DNA from: an uncultured Candidatus Saccharibacteria bacterium
GTDB taxonomy: Bacteria > Patescibacteriota > Saccharimonadia > Saccharimonadales > Saccharimonadaceae
Assembly (NCBI GenBank): GCA_945872155.1
Contig: CAMBYK010000001.1
Location: 1-54,034 of the forward strand
Reading direction: 5' to 3'
DNA: 54,034 nt
Shown here: positions 25,071 to 33,685 of the stretch, piece by piece
Layout of the letters: each line of letters opens with the position of its first letter
How positions within the stretch are numbered: position 1 is the stretch's first letter
Program-made: the position numbers and the translations under genes
The notes under the pieces: model-generated
What the model was told of the DNA's origin: nothing
Seen by the model: the letters and a program-made list of their open reading frames with translations, nothing else
Databases searched by the model: none

Positions 25071-25077
25071 ATAAAGA

Positions 25078-28000
25078 CTAGGCTGTGAGGTCTGACTCTT
25101 CTTCTGCAGAAGGTCCGGCAGGAGTGTTGATGCCGGTGCCTACAGGGATCTTGCGACCGATAATCACATTCTCTTTGAGACCATGAAGATGATCGACGCG
25201 GCCAGAGATGGCTGAGTTGATCAAAACGCGAGTGGTATCTTGGAAGGATGCAGCAGAAAGGAAGCTGTCTGACCAGATAGAGACCTTAGTGATACCAAGC
25301 AAGAGGTTGGTGAAGACAGCTGGAGTTTTGCCGGCAGCTTGCAACTCTTTGTTCTCGGAGAGCACGGCAGTGGCCGAGACGATGTCACCAGAGACGAAGG
25401 AAGAGTCGCCTGGTTCGTCGATCATGACACGGCTAAACATTTGGCGCACGATGACTTCAAGGTGTTTAGCGGAGATTTCATGGCCCTGCGCAGCATAAAC
25501 AGCGAGGACATCATTCATGATATAGCGTTCAGTGGCTTCAGTTCCCTTATATTTGAGCAAGTCCTGCAAGTTCAAAGAGCCGGTAGTGAGTCGATCGCCA
25601 GCCAAGACACTGTCGTTGGATTTGACGATTAGCTCGGCGTCATTCGGGATTTCAACACGAACTGGAGCGCCGGCATTGGCGGTAATCACGATTGCACCTT
25701 CTACTAATTGAGCGTTGCCGTCAACGGTAGAAATAAGTGGTTGTTCGCCTTTGCCTTTATCGGCGATAATGTCGCCGGTTTTGACAGAGGCGCCATCTTT
25801 GATTTTGGCTTTGCGACCGTCGAGCTCAAAGCGAGTGGTTTCACCAGAAATTGGAGTAATTTGCACGATGAAACGGTTGCCATCTTCCCATTGTTCGATT
25901 ACGCCAGCAATTGGAGCAACGAAAGCTTGACCCTTTGGAGAACGGGCTTCGAGAAGCTCTTCTACACGAGGGAGGCCGCGGGCGATAGCGCCAGAGCCGG
26001 CCACACCGGAACCGTGTTTGGTATCAAGTGTAAGCTGAGTGCCCGGCTCACCAAGTGATTGTGCAGCGATGACGCCAACTGGCTGGTGAGCCTCGACGAG
26101 GTCGCGGGTGGACATATCCACGCCATAAGCCTTGCGGGGGACGCCCTCAACGGCGGTAGTGGTAAGGATGGACTGAATCTTGACCGACTCGATTTTGTCG
26201 TCATTCTCGATTTCGGCAGCGAGTTCTTTAGTGATTAGCTCGTCTGCGCCTAGGTAGCCAGGGATGGCTTCAGCGGTGTAGCGACCAGCGATCCAGGCAG
26301 AAAAGGCCACGCCAGCTTCGGCGGTTTCAGATTTGTAAACTGTGAAACCAGGATCGAAAGCTTCTTCTTCTGTAGTGAAAACGTCTTGAGCGACGTCGAC
26401 GAGACGACGAGTGAGATAGCCAGAGTCGGCAGTACGAAGCGCGGTTGAGACTTGACCTTGACGAGCACCACGAGTAGCGATAAAGGATTCGAGTGTGTTT
26501 AGGCCCTTCTTGTAGCTAGATTTGACAGGAAGCTCGATTTCGGTGTTGTTGATATCCACCATGATACCGATTTCGGCAGAAGCAAGTTTGATGTTGGACA
26601 CGCTACCACGAGCACCGGAGTTAACCATTACTGCGATATCAGTATCCATTTCGGAAAGCTGGTTCTTGAGGAAGTCGGAAATCTTTTTGTCGATTTCGCG
26701 CCAGTTGGCCACAGTGAGGCTGTAGCGCTCTTGCTCGGTGATAAGTCCTTGGTCGAATTGCTCTTGGATGAGGGCGGTCTTGCTATCACCTTCGGCGATA
26801 AAGTTGGCAATTTCTGGGTAAGTTGGATAATCATTCTTGGCGGTAGAAATTGAGGCGATAGTCTCGTATTCAAAGGCTAAGTCTTTGATTGCATCGGCGG
26901 TTTTGACGGTGACGTCAGCGCCGTAGATATCAAAGATGTTAGCCATGACTTTCTTGAGCTGTTTGCTGGTCTGGATGGAGTTATCGAATGGATAATCTGC
27001 CGGCAAAACTTCGTTGAAGATTACGCGACCGAGAGTGGTGTTGCGAATTTCTTTTTTAGCAAAGACACGAATTGGGGTTTGAAGGTGGATCAAACCTTGT
27101 TCGTAAGCCATTTCGGCTTCATAGATGGAGCTGAAGGCCTGAACTTTTTCGCTGTCGGTGCCAGGTTTGTTGTAAGTGAGATAATAGATACCTAGGACAA
27201 CGTCCTGGTAGATAGCGAGGACTGGCGCGCCATCGGCCGGTTTGAGCAAGTTCTGATCAGCGGCCATGAGATCGCGGGCTTCAGCTTGAGCTTCGTTGGA
27301 AAGCGGAAGGTGGACGGCCATTTGGTCGCCATCGTAGTCGGCGTTGAAGCCAGAAGCTACTAATGGATGAAGTTGAATGGCTTTGCCGTCGATTAGCTTT
27401 GGCTGGAAAGCCTGGATAGACAAGCGGTGAAGAGATGGAGCGCGGTTTAAGAGCACGTATTTATCTTTGATGCATTCGTCAAGAGCATCCCATACGATGG
27501 CTTCGCCGGCTTCCACCATACGAGTAGCGGCACGGATGTTTGAAGCGTGTTCGCCAGCCATCAACCAGCTAACTACAAAGGGCTTGAAGAGTTCGAGCGC
27601 CATTTGTTTTGGCAGACCGCACTCATGAAGCTTGAGATGTGGACCGACCACAATTACGGAGCGACCAGAATAATCGACGCGCTTACCGAGCAAGTTTTGG
27701 CGGAAACGGCCTTGTTTACCTTTGAGGAGATCAGAAAGGCTTTTGAGTTTACGACGGCCGTTTTGGGAGTTGGCAGTGCGGCCACCGCGAGCGGCGGAGT
27801 TGTCGATGAGGGCGTCCACAGCTTCTTGAAGCATGCGCATTTCATTGCGACGAATTACTTCTGGTGCGTTGAGACTGACTAATTTTTTCAGACGGTTGTT
27901 GCGGTTGATGACACGGCGATACAGGTCATTGAGGTCAGAGGTGGCAAAACGGCCACCAGGAAGCGAAATCATTGGGCGTAGATCTGGTGGAATGACTGGG

Positions 28001-28893
28001 AGTACGGTTAGAACGAGGTCTGATGGTTTAATGCCGGCAGCTTCCATGCCCTCAACGAGCTTGAGACGCTTCATGAGCTTCTTCTCTTTTTGACCCTTAG
28101 CGACAGAAATTTCTTCGCGCAAGGTTTCAATCATTTCTTGAACGTTGATTTCGTCGAGCAAAGTTTTGATGGCAGTAGCGCCCATGTCCACAGTGATCAA
28201 CTCTTCGTATTCTTCAGGAAGATTACGATAATCAACTTCGCTGATGATGGCACCTTTTTTCAGGGTTTCGAGAATGTTTTTGCGTTCGATATAGTCAGCT
28301 TCGAGCTCCTCTAACTCTTTAGTTTGGCCTTCAGCAAGGTGTTTGACATCAGCGTTTTCTGCGCCAGCTTCTTTTTCATAGCGTAGCTTGATAGCTTGCT
28401 TGGCGGCAGCAGTTTGAGCCTCAAGATCGGTGAGAGTTTTTTCGATTTCTTCAGTTTTAGCGTCGGTGACGAGGTAAGAAGCGAAATAAACAACTTTTTC
28501 GATATTCTTGACAGTAGCATTGAGCAAAAGGCTGAGGGCGCTAGGAGTGCCACGCATAAACCAGATGTGCGCAACTGGCGCGGCAAGAGTGATGTGGCCC
28601 ATGCGCTCGCGGCGAGAAATGGATTTGGTGACCAAATTTCCCTCTTTGTCGACAGCGGCCTCACGGGAACGAACGCCCTTGAGCTTGCTATCGTGGGGAT
28701 TGATATCTTTGACTGGGCCAAAGATGCGTTCGCAGAACAAACCATCACGCTCAGGTTTTTGAGTGCGATAGTTGATAGTTTCAGGTTTTGTGACTTCGCC
28801 GTAGCTCCAGTCCAAAACATCTTCGGCGCTGGCCACTGATAGGCGAATAGCGTCAAAATCGCTGGCGCTGATAAAATTATCCATCCAGGCCAT
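25078..28893 (-). CDS. rpoC: DNA-directed RNA polymerase subunit beta', zinc-site-less
   Basis: The 1271-aa subunit contains the catalytic NADYDGDQMAVHLPLS motif near residue 520 and the C-terminal VGVIAAQSLGEPGTQLT bridge/trigger region. The start at 28893 (MAWMDNF) was chosen for GAGGAG about 8 nt upstream and its position 1 bp from the rpoB stop. The N-terminal zinc-binding segment that normally has four Cys between ERIFGP and RRERMGH instead reads GPVKDINPHDSKLKG and on, without Cys. The second zinc site, normally GVCRKCYG, reads GVPRKAYG, and its partner Cys is Thr. Both sites are lost. Confidence 0.98.
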   Translation of the reverse strand: MAWMDNFISASDFDAIRLSVASAEDVLDWSYGEVTKPETINYRTQKPERDGLFCERIFGPVKDINPHDSKLKGVRSREAAVDKEGNLVTKSISRRERMGHITLAAPVAHIWFMRGTPSALSLLLNATVKNIEKVVYFASYLVTDAKTEEIEKTLTDLEAQTAAAKQAIKLRYEKEAGAENADVKHLAEGQTKELEELEADYIERKNILETLKKGAIISEVDYRNLPEEYEELITVDMGATAIKTLLDEINVQEMIETLREEISVAKGQKEKKLMKRLKLVEGMEAAGIKPSDLVLTVLPVIPPDLRPMISLPGGRFATSDLNDLYRRVINRNNRLKKLVSLNAPEVIRRNEMRMLQEAVDALIDNSAARGGRTANSQNGRRKLKSLSDLLKGKQGRFRQNLLGKRVDYSGRSVIVVGPHLKLHECGLPKQMALELFKPFVVSWLMAGEHASNIRAATRMVEAGEAIVWDALDECIKDKYVLLNRAPSLHRLSIQAFQPKLIDGKAIQLHPLVASGFNADYDGDQMAVHLPLSNEAQAEARDLMAADQNLLKPADGAPVLAIYQDVVLGIYYLTYNKPGTDSEKVQAFSSIYEAEMAYEQGLIHLQTPIRVFAKKEIRNTTLGRVIFNEVLPADYPFDNSIQTSKQLKKVMANIFDIYGADVTVKTADAIKDLAFEYETIASISTAKNDYPTYPEIANFIAEGDSKTALIQEQFDQGLITEQERYSLTVANWREIDKKISDFLKNQLSEMDTDIAVMVNSGARGSVSNIKLASAEIGIMVDINNTEIELPVKSSYKKGLNTLESFIATRGARQGQVSTALRTADSGYLTRRLVDVAQDVFTTEEEAFDPGFTVYKSETAEAGVAFSAWIAGRYTAEAIPGYLGADELITKELAAEIENDDKIESVKIQSILTTTAVEGVPRKAYGVDMSTRDLVEAHQPVGVIAAQSLGEPGTQLTLDTKHGSGVAGSGAIARGLPRVEELLEARSPKGQAFVAPIAGVIEQWEDGNRFIVQITPISGETTRFELDGRKAKIKDGASVKTGDIIADKGKGEQPLISTVDGNAQLVEGAIVITANAGAPVRVEIPNDAELIVKSNDSVLAGDRLTTGSLNLQDLLKYKGTEATERYIMNDVLAVYAAQGHEISAKHLEVIVRQMFSRVMIDEPGDSSFVSGDIVSATAVLSENKELQAAGKTPAVFTNLLLGITKVSIWSDSFLSAASFQDTTRVLINSAISGRVDHLHGLKENVIIGRKIPVGTGINTPAGPSAEEESDLTA

Positions 28894-28894
28894 G

Positions 28895-31800
28895 TTAGAA
28901 CTCCTCTCCGAGATCGACGGTTCCATCGTCGTCTCCTTCTGTTATTTGTATGCCCTCTTCTTCGAGCATTTGTTCAGTTTCTTCGTTGTCGTCGAAAGCA
29001 ATGTCATCTTCGGTGTTGAAGCCACGAGCGGCATAGATAGCTTGGTCATCTTGAGCTTTTTCAATAGCACGTGAAGTTTGTTCGATGACGGCGCTGGCGT
29101 CTTCAGACTGGCCATTATCTAAGAGATCGACTTTGAGGCCGAGACCTTGCAATTCTTTGACCAATACATTAAAGCCTTCTGGCAGTTTTGGCCCTTCAAT
29201 TGGCTCGCGTTTGATAATAGATTCGTAAGCTTTGGCACGACCATAGACGTCATCAGACTTGATAGTGAGCATCTCTTGCAAAGTGGTAGCTGCGCCATAA
29301 GCTTCGAGGGCCCAGACTTCCATTTCTCCAAAGCGCTGACCACCATTTTGGGCTTTACCGCCGAGTGGTTGCTGAGTGACCATGGTGTATGGACCGGTGG
29401 AACGAGCGTGGATTTTGTCGTCCACCATGTGGTGAAGTTTGAGCATGTGCATTACGCCTACAGAGGTGCGACCTTCAAACGGTTCACCGGTGAGACCATC
29501 AAAGAGCTGGACGCGACCATCACGATCGAAACCGGCCTTCTCGAGCTCATCGGAGATGACTTCATCAGGTACGCCGTTGAAGGATGGGGTGGCGACTTTA
29601 TAGCCAAGTGCGCGAGCTGTCATGCCAAGATGGGTCTCAAAGAGCTGACCAAGGTTCATACGGGAAGGCACGCCCATTGGGGAAAGAATTACGTCAACTG
29701 GAGTGCCATCGGCCATAAATGGCATGTCTTCGACTGGAAGAACGCGGGAAATTACACCCTTGTTGCCGTGACGGCCAGCCATTTTGTCTCCTACGCCGAT
29801 TTTGCGCATTTCTGCAACGTAGATTTTGATTTGCATCAATACACCAGCTTTGAGCTCGTGGCCTTGTTCGCGAGTGAAAACGCGGACACTCACGACTTTG
29901 CCGGTAGAATTACCATCCATGCGAACAGAAGTGTCGCGGACGTCTTTGGCTTTTTCACCGAAAATAGCGCGCAGGAGACGTTCTTCAGAACTAAGTTCCT
30001 GCTCGCCTTTTGGCGTGATTTTACCAACAAGGATGTCGCCGGCGGTGACTTCTGAACCAACAGCGACGATGCCGTCTTCGCCAAGATGACGAAGGGCGTG
30101 TTCAGAAACATTAGGGATATCACGAGTGACTTGTTCTGGACCAAGTTTGGTTTCGCGGACTTCGACGTCGAAATCTTTGATGTTGATAGAGGTCAGAGTG
30201 TCATCTTCTACTAGGCGTGAAGAAATTACGATGGCGTCATCCATGTTGTAGCCACGCCATGGCATGAAGGCTACGAGCAAATCTTTACCGAGGGCAAGTT
30301 CGCCATCGGTGATAGAAGCGCCTTCGATAAGAACGTCGCCTTTTTTGACTTTTTGGCCACGGGCAACTTTGGCGCGCTGGTTGTAGCAACGGTCTTCATT
30401 GGTTTTTTCGAAGTGAACTAACTTATATTCTTTGTCGCCATCTTTATAGCTGACAATGATAGATTCGCCATCGGCTTTTTTGACTTCACCAGCGGCTTCG
30501 GCCAAGATGAGCTGGGAGGTGTTTTTGGCAACTTCTGCCTCGATGCCGGTACCAACGATTGGGGCGTCGGTATTAAGCAGAGGAACGGCCTGTTTCTGCA
30601 TGGCGCAGGCCATGAGCGAGCGGTCTACACGGTTTTTCTCTACGAAAGGAATCAAGCTGGCGGAAACACCGAGAATTTCTTTGTGAACAGCATCAATGTG
30701 GGTGACTAGCTTTGATTCGACCTGGCTAGGAGTGCCGTGGACACGGGCAGAAACCCAATCTTCAGCAAGTTTGCCATTTTTATCAATTTTGACAGAGGCA
30801 TCGGCAATAATCATGTTGTTTTCGGCGGCGGCATCGACATAAACCACTTCGTCGGTGACTTTGCCGTTTTTGACGACTAGATATGGAGCTTCAATAAAGC
30901 CGTATTCGTTGATTCGGGCATAAGTAGCGAGGTTGAGCACGAGACCGACGTTGGCGCCTTCTGGAGTTTCGACGGTACAGATGCGACCATAGTGAGTTGG
31001 ATGAGCATCACGCACGTCAAAACCAGCACGTTCGCGAGTGAGACCGCCAGGACCCATGGAGCTGAGGCGGCGTTTGTGAGCGAGCTCAGAAAATGGATTG
31101 GTTTCATCCATCAGCTGAGAAAGCTGAGAACTGGAGAAGAATTCTTTGACGGCGGCAACAACTGGGCGTGAGTTGAGCAGCTGTGAAGGAGTGACGTCTT
31201 CAACATTGGCCATAGACATACGGTCTAAAATGTTGCGTTGCAAACGGAGCATACCAAGGCGGAATTGGCGTTGGACCAATTCGCCGACGAGTTTGACGCG
31301 ACGATTGGAAAGAGAATCCACATCGTCCGGGGCTCCTTGAGTGTTGTTGAGGCGAATAATTTCGCTGATGATGGCAATGAGGTCTTCCATCTGCAAAGTG
31401 CGGTGCTCGCTGTCATTCGGAGTATCAAAACCGAGGCGACGATTGATCTTGAAACGGCCAACACGGGAATAATCATAACGCTTGTAGTCGAAGAAAGTGC
31501 GTTCAATCATGGATTTAGCGTTTTCGACAGTAGCTAGATCGCCTGGGCGAAGACGGCGATAAACCTCGATGAGGGCTTCAGATTGGCCACGAGTAAGGTC
31601 TTTGTCCAAGGTGGCGTCGATGTATTTGACTTCGCCGTTATCGATGGCGTCAAATTTAGCTTTGATGTCGGAGTTTTTCGCAAGACCTAAAGCACGCAAG
31701 AAAGTGGTGACTGGGACTTTGCGACGACGATCGATTTTGACGTTGATGGAACCGTTAGTGGCGGTTTCAAATTCGAGCCAAGCGCCACGGCCTGGAATGA

Positions 31801-32278
31801 CTTTGGCACCGTAATAACGACGACCATTGACGGTCTCTGCGGTAAAGAAGATACCAGCAGAGCGGATGAGCTGAGAAACAATTACGCGTTCAGTGCCGTT
31901 AATAACAAAGGTGGCACGGTCGGTCATCCATGGATAATCGCCAAAGAAAATATCTTGTTCTTTGATTTCACCAGTGACTTTGTTGGTGAGCTCTACAGTG
32001 ACGTGCAGCGGCGCATCATAAGTAGAAAGGTTAAGTTTGGCTTCGCGTTCGGTCTCGGTAGGAGCTTTGAAATAATAATCTTTGAATCTCAAAGCTAATT
32101 TTTGGCCAGTGTAATCTTCAATAGGGTTTAATTCGTTGAAGACTTCACGAAGTCCAGATTTGATAAAATCCTCCCAGCTATCTTTCTGATGCGAAATCAG
32201 ATCTGGCATGGGGAGTGCTTGGTCGCCTTCGGTGAAAAACACGCGGCTACCACTTTTGACAGTGTTTTTAGTACTCAC
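28895..32278 (-). CDS. rpoB: DNA-directed RNA polymerase subunit beta
   Basis: The 1127-aa subunit has the beta features: SQLIRSAGIFFT, the rifampicin-region DETNPFSELAHKRRLSSMGP, GLTRERAGFDVRDAHPTHYG, MPWRGYNMDDAIVISS, and the C-terminal GGKAQNGGQRFGEMEVWALE. The start is a GTG at 32278, with AGAGG five nt upstream; an open frame to 32467 would add 63 residues unlike any beta N-terminus. It has its own promoter and a structured leader. The rplJ-rplL genes that usually precede rpoB are not here. Confidence 0.97.
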   Translation of the reverse strand: MSTKNTVKSGSRVFFTEGDQALPMPDLISHQKDSWEDFIKSGLREVFNELNPIEDYTGQKLALRFKDYYFKAPTETEREAKLNLSTYDAPLHVTVELTNKVTGEIKEQDIFFGDYPWMTDRATFVINGTERVIVSQLIRSAGIFFTAETVNGRRYYGAKVIPGRGAWLEFETATNGSINVKIDRRRKVPVTTFLRALGLAKNSDIKAKFDAIDNGEVKYIDATLDKDLTRGQSEALIEVYRRLRPGDLATVENAKSMIERTFFDYKRYDYSRVGRFKINRRLGFDTPNDSEHRTLQMEDLIAIISEIIRLNNTQGAPDDVDSLSNRRVKLVGELVQRQFRLGMLRLQRNILDRMSMANVEDVTPSQLLNSRPVVAAVKEFFSSSQLSQLMDETNPFSELAHKRRLSSMGPGGLTRERAGFDVRDAHPTHYGRICTVETPEGANVGLVLNLATYARINEYGFIEAPYLVVKNGKVTDEVVYVDAAAENNMIIADASVKIDKNGKLAEDWVSARVHGTPSQVESKLVTHIDAVHKEILGVSASLIPFVEKNRVDRSLMACAMQKQAVPLLNTDAPIVGTGIEAEVAKNTSQLILAEAAGEVKKADGESIIVSYKDGDKEYKLVHFEKTNEDRCYNQRAKVARGQKVKKGDVLIEGASITDGELALGKDLLVAFMPWRGYNMDDAIVISSRLVEDDTLTSINIKDFDVEVRETKLGPEQVTRDIPNVSEHALRHLGEDGIVAVGSEVTAGDILVGKITPKGEQELSSEERLLRAIFGEKAKDVRDTSVRMDGNSTGKVVSVRVFTREQGHELKAGVLMQIKIYVAEMRKIGVGDKMAGRHGNKGVISRVLPVEDMPFMADGTPVDVILSPMGVPSRMNLGQLFETHLGMTARALGYKVATPSFNGVPDEVISDELEKAGFDRDGRVQLFDGLTGEPFEGRTSVGVMHMLKLHHMVDDKIHARSTGPYTMVTQQPLGGKAQNGGQRFGEMEVWALEAYGAATTLQEMLTIKSDDVYGRAKAYESIIKREPIEGPKLPEGFNVLVKELQGLGLKVDLLDNGQSEDASAVIEQTSRAIEKAQDDQAIYAARGFNTEDDIAFDDNEETEQMLEEEGIQITEGDDDGTVDLGEEF

Positions 32279-32300
32279 TTTTACCTCTTTATTAGATTTT

Positions 32301-32325
32301 GTAATCTTTAGCGCCCGAAGATTAC
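32301..32325 (-). promoter_or_regulatory. Hairpin in the rpoB leader just before its Shine-Dalgarno
   Basis: A perfect 8-bp stem (GTAATCTT at 32301-32308 with AAGATTAC at 32318-32325) closes a 9-nt GC-rich loop. It lies 20-45 nt upstream of the rpoB GTG, where it could tune translation. There is no T-run, so it is not a terminator. Confidence 0.5.
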
Positions 32326-32397
32326 TGCTCGTGTCGCTACCCACAAATCGCCAATTTGGAGTACACCAAAAACACGGCACACTACTTCTTGGTAATG

Positions 32398-32426
32398 ATT
32401 TTAGCGCAAAATAGTGAAAAAAACAA
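32398..32426 (-). promoter_or_regulatory. Promoter for rpoB-rpoC
   Basis: Minus-strand TTGTTT (32421-32426) and TAAAAT (32398-32403) are 17 nt apart. The start would be near 32391, giving a leader of about 113 nt. It lies downstream of the terminator that closes the candidate small RNA. Confidence 0.65.
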
Positions 32427-32455
32427 GAGAAATTAGATGCAAAAATGTATAAAAA

Positions 32456-32551
32456 CCAAAAAACCACCGCTTAGGGTGGGTTTCTAGACATAGATAAGCT
32501 CTCAACTTTTATGTAAGCCGACTCGCAGTTAGCTTAGTTCTTGTCGAACTA
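32456..32551 (-). ncRNA. Candidate structured small RNA upstream of rpoB
   Basis: A stretch of about 95 nt lies between a near-consensus promoter and an intrinsic terminator in the 443-bp gap between khpA and rpoB. On the minus strand it folds into: AGTTC/GAACT with a 5-nt loop (32536-32550); TAAGC/GCTTA with an inner ACU/AGU pairing (about 32513-32535); a weaker CATA/TATG stem (about 32485-32512); and the terminator hairpin. No ORF is present. It may be an independent sRNA or an attenuated 5' leader of rpoB. It matches no family I recognise. Confidence 0.55.
32458..32480 (-). terminator. Terminator/attenuator of the pre-rpoB RNA
   Basis: CCACC (32464-32468) pairs with GGTGG (32475-32479) around a 6-nt loop, and the minus strand continues with TTTTTT-GG-TTTTT. 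It would stop the RNA started at the upstream promoter before rpoB. Confidence 0.65.
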
Positions 32552-32557
32552 CTTATG

Positions 32558-32586
32558 ATTATAGTGGGTACATGAGGACTCGTCAA
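32558..32586 (-). promoter_or_regulatory. Strong promoter of the pre-rpoB RNA
   Basis: Minus-strand TTGACG (32581-32586) and a perfect TATAAT (32558-32563) are 17 nt apart, one of the best matches in the window. The start would be near 32551. Confidence 0.8.
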
Positions 32587-32600
32587 GAGTTTTTTATAGA

Positions 32601-32627
32601 AAATTCGCCACTTTTGGTGGCGAATTT
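32601..32627 (-). terminator. Terminator downstream of khpA
   Basis: An 11-bp stem (AAATTCGCCAC, 32601-32611, with 32617-32627) with a 5-nt loop lies about 95 bp after the khpA stop. The following minus-strand tail is T-rich but interrupted, so efficiency is uncertain. Confidence 0.6.
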
Positions 32628-32721
32628 CTTGAATTTTTTGGGACCAAACAGTAAGGTTGGGAATAGTCGAATATCGGGATTGTCAGGATTGGTGGTTTAA
32701 AACACCAAGATCGATAATTAA

Positions 32722-33123
32722 TTAGATGTCGAGGTCGTCAAGATCGGCGAGTTCGGCACGAGTTTTTTCGGCCAGGTCGCTGGTTTCGACTGGTTCTTCA
32801 GCTTCTTCAATTTCTTCTGGCTCTGTGGCTTCAGTAGCTGAGGCAGACTTTGCAGCAGGGGCCGAAGCGCCTTCTTCGTCACTGTTGACGATTTTGAAGT
32901 TGTAGCGGGCATCATTTTTAGTGCCAAGAGCACGCAAAAGAGTGCGGATAGATTGAGCGGTGGCACCACGGCGGCCGATAACGCGGCCAACATCTTCTGG
33001 ATCTACGGTAAGGCTCAGCAAAACGCCTTTTTCGTCGATTTTGCGTTCGATTTCTACTTTGTCTGGGTTGCCGACGAGAGTTTTGACGATGTATTCTACA
33101 AATTGTTGGTCAATGGTTGCCAT
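32722..33123 (-). CDS. khpA: KH-domain RNA-binding protein KhpA
   Basis: A 133-aa protein. Residues 1-80 form a single KH domain with the GXXG loop as GRRG (50-53) in GRVIGRRGATAQSIRTLL, as in KhpA, which with KhpB affects cell elongation and RNA stability in Gram-positive bacteria. The remaining 50 residues are an acidic Glu/Ala-rich tail that standard KhpA (about 75-80 aa) lacks. It follows rpsP as in many genomes, but here each gene has its own promoter and terminator. Confidence 0.9.
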   Translation of the reverse strand: MATIDQQFVEYIVKTLVGNPDKVEIERKIDEKGVLLSLTVDPEDVGRVIGRRGATAQSIRTLLRALGTKNDARYNFKIVNSDEEGASAPAAKSASATEATEPEEIEEAEEPVETSDLAEKTRAELADLDDLDI

Positions 33124-33160
33124 AAGGATTTTCTCCAGTTTAGTTTGGTGTTGTGTATTT

Positions 33161-33189
33161 AGTATAGCAGGGCCAAAGTGTCAAAACAA
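33161..33189 (-). promoter_or_regulatory. Promoter for khpA
   Basis: Minus-strand TTGTTT (33184-33189) and TATACT (33161-33166) are 17 nt apart, with extended -10 TGC. It sits just beyond the rpsP terminator. Confidence 0.65.
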
Positions 33190-33190
33190 G

Positions 33191-33218
33191 CCAAAACTCC
33201 CCTTTTCGGGGAGTTTGG
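33191..33218 (-). terminator. Terminator after rpsP
   Basis: A 9-bp stem (AAACTCCCC, 33194-33202, with GGGGAGTTT, 33208-33216) and 5-nt loop, about 30 bp after the rpsP stop. The minus-strand tail is TTTTGG-CTTGTTTTG, overlapping the khpA -35. Confidence 0.75.
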
Positions 33219-33247
33219 AATAGCTGCACGAAACTTTGAGTTTAGCT

Positions 33248-33607
33248 TTATGCCGCTTGTTCTTCGGTGGCTTCTTCGGCAGGAGCCTCTTCTTTTGGTT
33301 GGTTCTTGCGAAGTTTGTCAGCGTGTTTGGCCTTGGCGGTTTTGACTGGGATGTCTTTGACCCATTTTGGCAGTTTGACGCCGTTGGCTTTTAAGATGAA
33401 GACTACGCGAGTGGATGGCTGAGCGCCGTTTTTCAAGTAGGTTTCAATTTTTTCTTTGTCCAAAACTGTGGCTTTGGTGTGTGGGTTGTAGTGGCCGACC
33501 TCGGCTACAACACGACCCGAAAGAGGGTGGCGCTGCGCTTCTTGGACGACTATCCGGTACGTAGGGTAGTGCGCCCGGCCATTACGTTGCATGCGAATCG
33601 CTAGCAT
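33248..33607 (-). CDS. rpsP: 30S ribosomal protein S16
   Basis: A 119-aa S16 (MLAIRMQRNGRAHYPTYRIV, the RHPLSGRVVAEVGHYNPHT segment, then LKNGAQPSTRV). The core ends near residue 85; the remaining Lys- then Glu/Ala-rich tail is longer than in most S16 proteins (about 80-90 aa). S16 is a 30S assembly protein. It has its own promoter and terminator. Confidence 0.96.
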   Translation of the reverse strand: MLAIRMQRNGRAHYPTYRIVVQEAQRHPLSGRVVAEVGHYNPHTKATVLDKEKIETYLKNGAQPSTRVVFILKANGVKLPKWVKDIPVKTAKAKHADKLRKNQPKEEAPAEEATEEQAA

Positions 33608-33635
33608 AATTCTCCTTTAATAATTTACTCGGATT

Positions 33636-33664
33636 ATTTTAGCGTATTTGTTTGAAAAAGTAAA
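33636..33664 (-). promoter_or_regulatory. Promoter for rpsP
   Basis: Minus-strand TTTACT (33659-33664) and TAAAAT (33636-33641) are 17 nt apart, the same box pair as the infA promoter. AAGGAGAATT precedes the rpsP ATG. The -35 follows directly on the upstream terminator. Confidence 0.65.
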
Positions 33665-33665
33665 G

Positions 33666-33683
33666 ACCACCCCGAAGGGTGGT
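33666..33683 (-). terminator. Terminator after the orphan gene at 33686-34204
   Basis: ACCACCC (33666-33672) pairs with GGGTGGT (33677-33683) around a UUCG-type tetraloop on the minus strand, followed by CTTTACTTTTTC. It begins 2 bp after the stop codon. Confidence 0.8.
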
Positions 33684-33685
33684 GT

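Noticed and set aside
29147-30055. Long plus-strand open frame (about 300 codons) inside rpoB
   Set aside because: It is antisense to a conserved beta-subunit core, has no ribosome binding site or family resemblance, and reflects codon bias of rpoB. The same reasoning removes the other antisense frames in rpoA, rpsK, rpsC and leuS.
32279-32467. 63-codon N-terminal extension of rpoB
   Set aside because: The frame is open but it crosses the rpoB promoter, is rich in Phe, Cys and Trp unlike beta N-termini, and GTG 32278 has a good ribosome binding site.
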